Shown: piece after piece, positions 1 through 10,041 of the stretch | Numbering within the stretch: position 1 is the stretch's first letter | How the letters are laid out: each line of letters starts with the position of its first letter | Assembly: GCA_000231825.2 (NCBI GenBank) | Contig: JH720350.1 | Span: 197,163 to 261,162 of the forward strand | Source of the DNA: Tetrahymena elliotti 4EA | Taxonomy: Eukaryota; Ciliophora; Oligohymenophorea; Hymenostomatida; Tetrahymenidae | Direction: 5' to 3' | DNA length: 64,000 bases | Translations under genes and position numbers: made by a program | Notes under the pieces: model-generated | The model's input: the letters and a program-made list of their open reading frames with translations, nothing else | The model's database searches: none | Told to the model about the DNA's origin: nothing

Positions 1-1243
1 ATAAATTCAAATCAATCAAGAAGCTATTTCATTTCTCACATAAAACATATAAAACTGATGATTGGCTATGTTTGATGCTTAAACAAAAGTTTTGAAAGAG
101 AATAAAAATTATTTATTTAAAAATTAATAGATTATAGAACAGTTTTTGACAAATCAAAGGTGTTTAGCAACTACTTAGACCCTATAGAATAGATCATGTA
201 GGTATTCTTAAAAATGTATAGTCAACCTATGTAAATGGATATAGATGCTAAGTAGCTTAAACTTTCACTACCAGAACCTTTCAGAAGTTCTATGGAGATG
301 TAAGATTCAGGTGAATTTGGAAGAATATATTTAGATTATATATAAAATTATTTGAAAGACTCTGATTATAAGGATGAGATAGATAGATTTTTCTTCGGTA
401 AAAAAGAAAATGTAATCTAATGCCAAAATTGTAAATAGAATTTTAGGAATACTGAAAAAATACTTGATATTTATATAAACTTTTGCGAGCAAGCCTATGT
501 CAAAGAAAGGAGAAATTATGATTTGATTTAAATGTTAAAAAATTCCTTTTAAGCAGAAACTTTTGATGAAAATAATGCTTTTTTCTGTGATAAATGCAAT
601 AAAAAAACATCAGCTATAAAATCAGCTCTTGTAAAAATACTTCCTCCATATTTAACAATTTATATAGGTAGATTTTAATATGACAAGCAAAGATAGGAGA
701 GAATAAAGTTACTTTATCCAACAAATCTTCCCTAGTCTTTTAACATATAAGACATTTTTGAAAATACTTCAATACCTTAAAATCAACTTTAAAACTTTGA
801 ATATAAATTATATGCCTTTATTGTACACTTGGTAATATTATTCTAAATTTTCAAAATTATTCATTAAAATTTGTTGAAATTTAGGGTTCTCAAATTGATA
901 CTGGTCATTATATCACCTATGGTAAAGATTTAGAGCAACCTAATAGCATTTGGAAACTGTATGATGATAACCTTGTAATTGAATAAATTAAAAGCAATGC
1001 AGATGAGTTAGTTTAAAATTTTGCGTAAAATCATTAACTATTTTTTTGATGAAGTTAAATATTTTTCATAAAATTAGAGAGTCGGAAACACCGTATATTT
1101 TATTCTATGCAAACAAAAACCATAAACCTATAGATGTACATAGATATATAAGGTCTAAAAGTTAAATATACTAAAACCTTAGCAGCATAGATTTAAATTA
1201 ACAGGTCCCAAACGGCTATTTTTACAATTAAACAACCAATTGA
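1..1243 (+). CDS. Ubiquitin-specific protease (USP/UCH), 3' part, 5' end outside window
   Basis: C-terminal part of a deubiquitinating cysteine protease that removes ubiquitin from proteins. Read with TAA/TAG as Gln, exons are about 3-69, 131-831, 885-1024 and 1078-1243 (TGA). Domain signs in order: a helical stretch with DSGEFGRIYLDYI, like the QQDxxEFL block of USPs; two CxxC pairs (CQNC near 421 and CDKC near 590) as in the zinc-binding USP finger; LPPYLTIYIGRF, like the conserved strand before the His box; YAFIVH then, after an intron, DTGHYITYG, the catalytic His box; and IWKLYDDN, like the terminal YxFDD block. The catalytic Cys box must lie upstream of the window. The first intron (70-130) is inferred from a frame change and is the least certain. 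Which of the many USP subfamilies this is cannot be told from this part. Confidence 0.88.
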
Positions 1244-1252
1244 TCTAAAATT

Positions 1253-1817
1253 AGTTAAAAAACTTTCATTTATCTTACTTAAAAGCCATTCTAAAATATA
1301 AAATTTAATAAAAATAAGCTCCTATAAAAAAGACAAATAATTTCTTTACTGTTTTTTGTTTTTATTCAAACAAACATAGTCAATTCTTTCATATTTCTCT
1401 GAAAATCCATCACTTTGACTCAAAAAAATATATTTTATTATATTAATTAATTAGCTTGTTTACATTTTTTTATTTATAAAATTTGTATTTGATTGTTTTG
1501 AAGGATTGCAAATTTTACTGCAATTAAATAAAGATTCAAAATTCATTAAAAAACTCTAATTTATCTTTCTTAAAAGCTATTCTAAAATATAAAATTTATT
1601 TATAATTAACTCCCATTAAAAAGACAAATAATTTCTTTCCTATTTTTTTTTTTTATTCAAATGTCGAGAATAATTTCATATTTCAATAAAAAACCCATAA
1701 CTTTGACTCAAAATAATATATTTTATTTAATTTATTGGCTTGTTTATATACTTGGTTGTTTATGAATTTCTTATTTGCTTGTTTTGAAGTAAATGTAAAA
1801 TTTTACCAATTAAAATT
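1253..1817. repeat. Degenerate tandem duplication, about 275 bp units
   Basis: Two direct copies lie downstream of the protease gene, roughly 1253-1529 and 1545-1817. They share blocks in the same order: TTTATCTT.CTTAAAAGC, TTCTAAAATATAAAATTTA, AAAAGACAAATAATTTCTTT, ACTTTGACTCAAAA and GATTGTTTTGAAG or GCTTGTTTTGAAG. Divergence is substantial, so this is an old duplication. The rest of the spacer to 2267 shows no convincing coding frame. Confidence 0.7.
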
Positions 1818-2267
1818 AGTGTCTAGAAATAGAAATAAATTATAGCTACTTTACTTTTTGTAGCAATTAAATGATATCTTTTCAATTTTTAACGTATTCC
1901 ATTCTGAAAATTAAGCCACTTATCTATCATCTATCTATTGAAAGCACGAACCATGGACTGATTCGATGAATAAATAATATATTTTGTTTGCTTTTTGGCC
2001 TTAAGCAGAAGAAGCTTAGAGCTGTAGTAAAAATGTTGATGAATGTAAAATGAACTAAAGAAAAAGAAGAATATAATAATAATACCTTAAGTAAAAAACA
2101 AGGACAAATAAAGAGCATGCATGCATATACATCTTATAAAATGAGTTTTTAATTTATTCATTTGTTAAATTGTTTTTATTTGAGAAACTATTTCGATTTA
2201 GATAACTTTTTGCTTTTATTGGTATGGTATAATCCTATATTCTTTATATTTTTATTTATTTTAAATA

Positions 2268-2603
2268 TCATCTTCTAGCAGGGGCTCTTTTAACCTTTTT
2301 GCCTCCCTTTCTAGGATCCTTTTGATTTTGTGCACGCTTTTGGATTTTAGGTTAATCATCAACTAAAAGAGTATCTAAAGGAAGAGCATCAGGCAACTAG
2401 AAGTAACGGATGTTATTACCTCTGATTGTCAAGTGATCTAAGCTTACGGGGTTCTTGCCCTTTATAGTCATTTTTACTTTTGATAAATGTGTATTCATTC
2501 TAATATCAACAGCAATAATTGAACCGATAATCTAAGTTCCATTCTTTAATTCTATGGTTACGGTTTGACCCTTTAACTTCATTAAGAAACGCACTAACTT
2601 CAT
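2268..2603 (-). CDS. SMD1: Small nuclear ribonucleoprotein Sm D1
   Basis: Core spliceosomal Sm protein that joins the seven-membered ring around the Sm site of U1, U2, U4 and U5 snRNAs in the nucleus. A single exon of 112 codons encodes 111 residues, close to the family length (human 119). Residues 1-80 carry both Sm motifs: [20 protein letters not shown] with [14 protein letters not shown] (Sm1) and [18 protein letters not shown] (Sm2; the IRGNNIRY block is diagnostic of D1). The tail is short and basic ([20 protein letters not shown]), ending ARR. It lacks the Gly-Arg repeat that most animal and plant D1 proteins carry, the usual target of symmetric arginine dimethylation. Start is the only ATG before the conserved domain. 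Three glutamines are encoded by TAG or TAA, confirming the ciliate code. Confidence 0.96.
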
Positions 2604-4678
2604 TTTCTTTCTATCTAAATTATACTTATTTTCTTATTAATTACTTCCTTTCTTATATTCTTTGTTTATTTGTTTGATTATTTTTGATACTTTACAATCA
2701 ATCTTAAAACTATTAATCTTTTTTAATATCAAAATAGCTTGAATAAACTTTTATCTTTCAAAAGATTTAGTTAATTAACAAGTTGACTAGCCTTCTTCTA
2801 ATTAATTATTTAATATTTATTTTCACATTCAATTTCTTTTCTTTATTTATTATTTCTATTCATTTGGCATTTTTTAATTAAGAAGATATTTATTTATGGA
2901 TTTGAATTTTATCACTTTTTATTTATTTTATTAACCGTGAAACTCATCTTCTTTTCTTATTAATGATTCTCTTTTTAAATTCATAATAAGACAATCAAAA
3001 TAAATAATTAATTATTAAGAAAAAAATTTAATTTCCAAAAAAAAATTCAAAAAATTCAGCATTGAATTATCCTCACATTACTATCACATTAAGTCTAATG
3101 AGAAAATAATTTTTTATCAAAAAACAAATGATTTTTCCACAGTGAATTCATTGTTTTAACCCAGTTGACCATAACCACATGTTTTTAACCTTAACGTCAA
3201 CTAGGTGCTTTTCCTTTCGCACATTTCTGCAACCATAAAAATTATGAATAAAAAAAGCGAATGTGAATATCATTCAGATTTAAAAATAATTAGTAATGCC
3301 TAAGATAAATTCAAGAGCTTCATTTCAAAATGCCCTCATCTCTTACAAATAAAACATTTTAACAATTAATTAACATAGAATTAGGTTGAGATGAGATTAG
3401 ATTAGAAGAAACTAAACAGCTTTAGATTAAAATAAATAATTAATACAAATAAAAAAAGAATTAAATAATAAATTCAAATTTAAATAAATAATAATAGACA
3501 AATAAACAAAAAACTTAAGAAAATAAATATAAATAAAAAATGAAATTAAAAAACAAATAAAATATTACCATAAATAAAAAAAAAACGAAGGTATTTATTA
3601 TTTTAAAAAATACTACTTTTCAAATAATTTAAGCAATTTTATTTAGGAAGAGGTTTAATCTGAATTTAAAATTTTTTTGATTATTTTTGAAAAAGATAAG
3701 TTTTATTGGCTATTTTCTATTTTGGTTAATTTTTTGGTTTTACAAATCAAAGATTTAAATTTTTATGATAAAAAGTTTGTTGCTCGAGTAGATATATTTA
3801 TTGGTTTCAATACAAATAACTACTAAATAGTAGTAAAAATTTTAAATATTAAGTTTTCAATAATTTATTTTAGAAAAAAATAATTTTATTAATTCAAATT
3901 TAAATCAATTTATTTATTTTTTAAAAAAATAATCATAATATACGAATTCTAGTTGTAGCTAATAAGTTTTTATTTTAAGTCTTGAATACATTTATATTAT
4001 TTAATTGTTGTCATTAACATTTACAAATTACTCTCAATTAAATTATCCCTTAATACAAATGATGTTTAGTTTAAATTGTAAATAGTGTATTTAGTCATTT
4101 ATTTTTTTATTAATCTTCTTTTTCTGAATCATATTTTTATATTTTATCTTAAAAATCGAATACTTAACTGATTATTTAAAATAACTTACTAGAGCTTTTA
4201 GGTAAATTATTTGGAATATTTTTTAAGGCTATGATTAACTTTAAAGTGGATACAAAATTAGAAATAGTAAAAATTAAATCTAAATCTTTTTTTTTTGATT
4301 TTAACAAAATTTTAAAGTGTCTTAAAGGAATTCTACTCTAATACATAGATGGATGGATACAAGAAATAACCAGAAAATGATTGGAAGAATAATATGCTTG
4401 AGATAGGAATTAGCCAAGAAATTTCAACTTTTAGTAAGAAGAATTACATAATTAATAAATTAATAAATAAATAGAGTAATAGGCCTAGAGAGAAAGAAAA
4501 GAAAAAAATTAATAGAGAAAGATAAATTTAAGGTAATTTATATAAATTTTAGAGTTTTTAGAAATTATTAAGATATTTTGACTAGCTAAAAAGCAAGCAA
4601 ACAAACAATTTTTAACAATAATGTCTAGGTACTTTATAGGAAGAGTAGTTTAATAATATAGAAATCATATAAATAAAA
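2604..4678. other. Spacer between divergent SMD1 and dihydrouridine synthase genes
   Basis: About 2 kb of very AT-rich sequence that should hold both promoters. Two things stand out. A less AT-rich island at about 3155-3235 can form a strong hairpin (separate entry). An ATG-initiated ciliate-code frame at 4349-4532 ends at a plausible GT donor and could be an upstream exon of the dihydrouridine synthase gene. Nothing else coding was seen. Confidence 0.5.
3157..3200. other. Candidate structured element (bulged hairpin)
   Basis: The arms CCAGTTGAC (near 3161) and GTCAACTAGG (near 3195) pair over nine base pairs with one bulged A, enclosing about 26 bases that include CATAACCACATG. The island around it is clearly less AT-rich than the surrounding spacer and has no coding frame. 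It could be a small RNA, part of an RNA gene promoter or a protein-binding palindrome. No known RNA family was recognised, so the call rests on base pairing and composition only. Confidence 0.3.
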
Positions 4679-6453
4679 ATGGATTAGAATCAATAGCACA
4701 GCTACAATCCATAGGATTTACAAATAGAGACTAATTAGGAAAACAATAAATAATAGATTATGAATTAATCAGAAGAAAGTTAAGTCAATCAAATGAAACA
4801 AGAACAATAACAGGATCATCACCATCAATTTTAAGAGGAAGAAATCAAAGTGAATAATAATACTTCTGAAATAAAGAACTACAAAGGAATCAAACATTTT
4901 TTATCTTCAACAGATTACGATTATCCCATTCCCAATATAAATTATCACACTATTGCAGTTGCTCCAATGATTGTAAATAATTTCATTTCTTTTGTTTAGT
5001 TAGAAGTGACTGATTTTCATTTTTTATTTAGGATATCACTGATGTTCACTTTAGAAATTTCATTAGATTGTTGACTAGATACTCAATTTTGTATACCGAA
5101 ATGATTCATGAATAAGCAGTTCATCACAATGTGTAAAAATATTCTTTAGTTTATTAGTAGGAGTACTTACTTATTGTTATTATTTTTATTTAAAAAAAGT
5201 CGTGGCCCATAGGAATTTTTGAAATTTGATCCAGTATAGCACCCAGTAGTTATTTAATTAGGTGGAAATGATCCAGATAATTTAGCAAAAGCAGCTAAGA
5301 TATGTGAAGAAATGGGTTATGATGAAGTTAATTTAAATGTTGGCTGTCCTTCTGATAGAGTTCAAAGTGGAAAGTTTGGTGCATGCTTAATGAAAGAACC
5401 AGAATTAGTAGCAGAAATAATGAAAAAAATGAAGGAAGCATGCTCGATTCCTGTCACAGTTAAATGCAGATTAGGTGTTGATAATTTTGATTCATATGAA
5501 TTCGCTAGAGATTTTGTTAAAACTGTTTCAGAAAAAGGACAAGTTTAACATTTTGTTGTTCATGCAAGAAAAGCATTTTTAAAGGTAAAATTATTAAACT
5601 AAACTTTCTTAAAATTAGTTGTTTGATTGATTCTACAAATAAATTTCTACTGAATTCAAACAATTATCTAAAGCAATAAAGCAAGCACCTCCATTCAATA
5701 ATTCTATTTATACATAAATCGTTTTTGGGATCAATTTTAATATTATTTAATTTTAATTTAAAGGGTCTTAATCCAGCTTAAAATAGAAACGTTCCTCCCT
5801 TAAAGTATGATTATGTTCTCAGATTAAAACAAGAATTCCCTCACTTAATATTTTCAATTAATGGTGGATTTAAAACTTACGATCAAGTCTCAGATATTTT
5901 GAAGCCAGAAAATGGCTTATATGGATGCATGTTAGGAAGAGCTGCCTATGAAACTCCTTGGCTTTTTTCTGATATGGATAGAAGATTTTATGGAAGATAA
6001 AATCCAGGTTTAACAAGAAGAGAAATACTCAGAGTGATTATTTATTTATTTATATTATTTTTAGTTCTAAAATCATATTAAAATCAATTTAAAATCTTAA
6101 AATAATAGATTTGGGGTTAATATGGAAGATTAGTACTTCAACAATAACCAGCTTTAAGCATTCCTACCCTTAATAAACCAATTATTAATCTTTTTGCAGG
6201 AGAAAAACACAGTGCTAAATATAGACACTTTATTAGCGACAGAGCAAACTTTATTAAATTTGAAAACTATGAAGTCTTCATGTTAAAAACAATAGAAGAA
6301 TATGAAGCTGCAAACCCATAAGCATTAGATTAAAGACCACCTGGTTGTGAAGAAGCAGATAATAGTATAGTTGAAGCTATATTGTAATCAGCTCAAAAAA
6401 TTTAAAATAGTGAAAATTAACAATAGCAGCAAGATTCTATGTAAACAGAATGA
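4679..6453 (+). CDS. dusA: tRNA-dihydrouridine synthase, bacterial DusA type
   Basis: FMN-dependent reductase that converts uridines of the tRNA D-loop to dihydrouridine. Exons 4679-4972, 5032-5132, 5200-5584, 5764-6033 and 6109-6453 give 464 residues with every junction in phase. A Gln/His-rich leader of about 90 residues precedes the TIM-barrel domain, which starts at HTIAVAPMIDITDVHFRNF. The strings EVNLNVGCPSDRVQSGKFGA (with the catalytic Cys), TVKCRLGVDN, VHARKAFL, GLNPAQNR, PPLKYD, INGG and GRAAYETPWL follow in DusA order; the usual eukaryotic Dus1-4 proteins lack the DusA-specific NVGCPSDRVQSG and ENR/NR...PPLRYD strings. DusA is about 330-345 residues, so this is longer by its leader and a Gln-rich tail. 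The leader is acidic and polar rather than a clear organellar signal. An additional upstream exon at 4349-4532 is possible. Confidence 0.92.
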
Positions 6454-7901
6454 TAATTTAAATTTATAATAGTTTATATATTAATATATATATTTGATGT
6501 AAATAAACATGCTAGTTTAATTATTAATTTATTTTACTTCATTACTTTTATTCTTAATAAACTTCATATTGTCTATCTAAATTAAATTTTTTCAAATTAA
6601 TAATTGCAAGATGATTAAATTAATTTGAGGCTATTAGTTTTCTTTTTAAAATATTTAATTTTTTAGATTTAGAAGTTAAATTATGATCAATCAAGTCCAT
6701 AAATCTTTACATGCTTGTATGCAAAGAGAATTAAAATTAATTATTTTTTAAATAATTATTCATTTGAAGATATTTAAATAATTCTAACAAATATAAATCG
6801 TGTTATGAAAAATTAAATTACTGATTTATAATTTTTGGTAGCTCTATAAGGTTGCAGTTTCAAATTCATAACACCAAAAAAGACTTTAAACATCAATAAT
6901 TCATTCACCTTAAATGTCTTCAACATTTTTCTTTTCACATACAAAAATTATTTGAATCTAAAAAAAGAAAATTAAAAAATTTATTTTATGAAAGAAAAAG
7001 TTTATTTGTAAAATTATAAATAAAAAATTCACTTAAAGCAAATAAATCAAATATAAGAGGTAAAATAAAACTAAAAATATTTCAAACTAAAATTTAGTGA
7101 AAGTTACTCAAATATTCAGTTGAACTTCTCTAAAAATATGAAAAAGAATTTAACAATCAAAATTGACTGAAAACTCTTTATTTAATATCTTTGAAGCTAT
7201 TTAATAAGAATACATTTTTATTTTAAACCTCATAATTTAAATTCTAAATCATGTTAATCCAGCTTTTTTTAAGAGCCTAACAAATAAAAAAAGTTAATAT
7301 GTGACTCTTAGATATTTTAAAATAATTAGTTTATTCAAACAAAATTAAAAAGGATATTAACAAATATTTAGAATAGCATATATTTTCATCAATAATAAAC
7401 TCAAAATTTCAATTAAATTTAATGATAAATTGTTTTTATAAGCTTTGAGATGAAAATAAGTAGTAAAACCTTTACAATTTGAGCTTTTAAGTAATAATTT
7501 GGTTTGGTAGCCAAGCTTTTAATTTATTTTTTAATTTAAATTTATTTGTTAAGAAGATTTATTTAAATTGAATAACAATATAAAAATTAAGGAGTTTTAA
7601 AATAGAATTTTCTTTAAAAATTTGTTAAGGTATAAAATGTTATGTTGGGTTTGTGTGAATGAATAATATGATTGAAAAAATTGAGTGAGATTGAAGACCG
7701 CAGGATGGATAGGTAATTTATTGCTCAGTTGCTCTAGGTTTCCATTGATTGAACATGGGAAATCTTCATTATAGGGCCAAATTAAAAGGATTAGAAAAAT
7801 TAATTTGTTTATTAATTAAAAGGGAAAAGAGCAAGATACGAAAGTAAAAAAATCAAAAAAGAGTAAAATTAATTAAAAGTAAAAAGTAAAAACAATTAGA
7901 A
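6454..7901. other. Spacer upstream of RPL15
   Basis: AT-rich, without a convincing coding frame. From about 7635 to 7790 the composition is distinctly richer in G and C (for example GAAGACCGCAGGATGGATAG and TATAGGGCCAAATT) than the rest. This probably marks the promoter and 5' leader of the highly expressed ribosomal protein gene, which starts 112 bases further on. No tRNA-like or other RNA structure was recognised. Confidence 0.4.
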
Positions 7902-9055
7902 ATGGGTGCCTACAAATATTTGGAAGAATTATGGAGAAAGAAGTAATCTGATCTCATGTCCTTCATTTTACGTCTTAGAACCTGGGAATACAGACAATTA
8001 CCCGTCATCCACAAGGCTTCTAGATCCTCCAGACCCGACAAAGCTAGAAAGTTGGGTTACAAGAACAAGGATGGTTATGCCATCTGGAGAGTCAGAGTCA
8101 GAAGAGGTGGTAGAAAGAGACCCGTCTCCAAGGGTATTGTTTACGGTAAGCCCTCTTCCGTTGGTATTAACCAATTGAAGTTCGCCAGAAACCTCAGATC
8201 TTGCGCCGAAGAAAGAGTCGGTAAGAGAGTCCCTGAATTAAGAGTCGTCAACTCTTACTGGGTTGGTCAAGACGGTACCTACAAGTTCTACGAAGTTATC
8301 CTCGCTGATCCCTCCCACAATGCCATCAGAAACGACCCCAGAATCAACTGGATCTGTGAAGCTGCTCACAAGCACAGAGAATTAAGAGGTAATTTTCAAA
8401 TAATTTTGAATTCATATTAGAGATGTATTAGTTTTCATGATAGCTTTGCTGTTTATTGCACTATATTGATGATAATTAAATTAAGTGGATTACGATGACA
8501 ATGATAAATAGTTTATTTGTTGAATTTGAGTTATAAAGTAAATGCAACTTAGTATGTGAATTAAAAAATGCAATTAAAGTATTATCCTAAACATTAGAAT
8601 AAATTGATGCTAATAAATTCATTATCTACTAAAAACTAAGGGAGATTATATTGAAAAGACATTCTCGTCAATAAAAATTGTTAAATTTTCCCTTTGTTTG
8701 ATGAATTAATTGATAAAAAAGTTAAATTTTCATGCGTTTACTAAATAAATAAATATTTATCTGAAAATAAATGAAATTATCAATCAAAATCCAAAAGCTT
8801 AAGTGAAAGAATAAAAGGATTTAGTAGCATGAATGCACAGTTATACTGTTCAACTATAATCTCTAATTATAATAAATTCATTAAATCTTTAGTAATCTTG
8901 TTACTAAATATATTTTTATCATTACAGGTCTCACTTCTGCCGGTAGAAAGGGTAGAGGTCTCAGAGTTAAGGGCCACAGAGCTAAATCTCTCAGAACCTC
9001 TAGAAAGGGTAACTGGAGAAGCAGACAAATGCTCAAGCTCAGAAGATATCGTTGA
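7902..9055 (+). CDS. RPL15: 60S ribosomal protein L15 (eL15)
   Basis: Structural protein of the large cytosolic ribosomal subunit. Two exons, 7902-8388 and 8928-9055, encode 204 residues, exactly the family length. [14 protein letters not shown] opens the protein; the next codon is TAA, read as Gln, then [17 protein letters not shown]. Other hallmark strings are [54 protein letters not shown] and the basic C-terminus [20 protein letters not shown]. The single intron splits a Gly codon and at 539 bp is the longest seen in the window. Codon use differs sharply from neighbours: C-ending codons (CTC, GTC, TCC, ATC, TAC) are common and Gln is mostly CAA, as expected for a very highly expressed ciliate gene. 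No C/D-box pair defining an intronic snoRNA was found. Confidence 0.99.
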
Positions 9056-10041
9056 GTTGCTTGATATTTTAAAAAGTTTCCAATACAATATACAAAACTG
9101 TTTATATACAATCAAAAATTAATATATATCATGTAGGTTAGCATATTATCACTTATTTAAAATAACAACCCACTCAAAACCTTTAGCTCTCTATATATAT
9201 ACATACATACTTATTTTATTCTATAATTATTCAAAATCCCTCAAACACCAACATTCTTCTAATTTTAATTACATCTTCATGCATCATACAAATTTTATCT
9301 TTTCTGAAAACAAAAAAAATCTAAAATAAATAATGTATTGATAATTGCTGAAGTTAGTTAGAAATTAATTACTCAAATCAAATCTAAAAAATATTATTTG
9401 AGGCAAATTAATGCTTATAATTTTAAAACTATTATTGTGCATTTATTTGCTTGATAATGAAATCAATAAAAAATCAATTAGATTTATCATCATCATTAAT
9501 TAATAAATTATTTTTTAATGTTCAAATTTATCACTTAGGTGATTTGAGGTGACAAAATCTCACTTGCTATTCTTTAAATATTTGAAAATAATAATTAAGT
9601 AAAGCAAATCAACATCCAAAAATATTGTGGTTGGCTGTTTATTAATTTTTTTTGAATAAAATAAAATTTTTTATCAATTTAAGCTTTTACATAAAAAGTT
9701 TTCTTAAATAATTAAAAATCAATGCCCTGTCAAATTGTATTTGTTAAGATATAAAGTTAATTAATAAAACTTCATAGAATTTATTAAAACCCTCAAGGTA
9801 TAAAAATATTTAGATATATCTATTATAAAAACTGTATAATATTTAATTAAAAATATATTGATGATTGATTATTTTTAAGATTTTAAAATTCAAAAAGCTT
9901 TTTTTCATTACTTAATTTGAAGAATATTTTATTTTTGTTTCAGAAATTCAAAAAAATTCAACCAAATAATAAGAATTTTGTCTAATTCTTGTGAAAAAAA
10001 TATGTTAGTAACTTTAATACATAAATAGATAAGTCAGAAGG
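9056..10041. other. Intergenic spacer
   Basis: AT-rich sequence between the convergent RPL15 and protease-like genes. It would hold both 3' ends. No coding frame, RNA gene or repeat was recognised. Confidence 0.5.

Noticed and set aside
1927..2118. Minus-strand frame of 63 codons with a hydrophobic N-terminus
   Set aside because: Leucine/phenylalanine-rich text of the kind AT-rich spacer gives by chance. It has a splice-like interruption but no recognisable domain, and the plus strand is equally uninformative.
7906..8178. 90-codon plus-strand frame overlapping RPL15
   Set aside because: Alternate frame of the GC-richer RPL15 exon; no domain of its own.
8389..8927. snoRNA in the RPL15 intron
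   Set aside because: A TGATGA-like C box occurs near 8467 but no CTGA D box at a proper distance and no terminal stem was found.
8829..9122. Overlapping small frames on both strands around the second exon of RPL15
   Set aside because: Shadows of the RPL15 exon in other frames; the conserved ribosomal protein reading explains the sequence.
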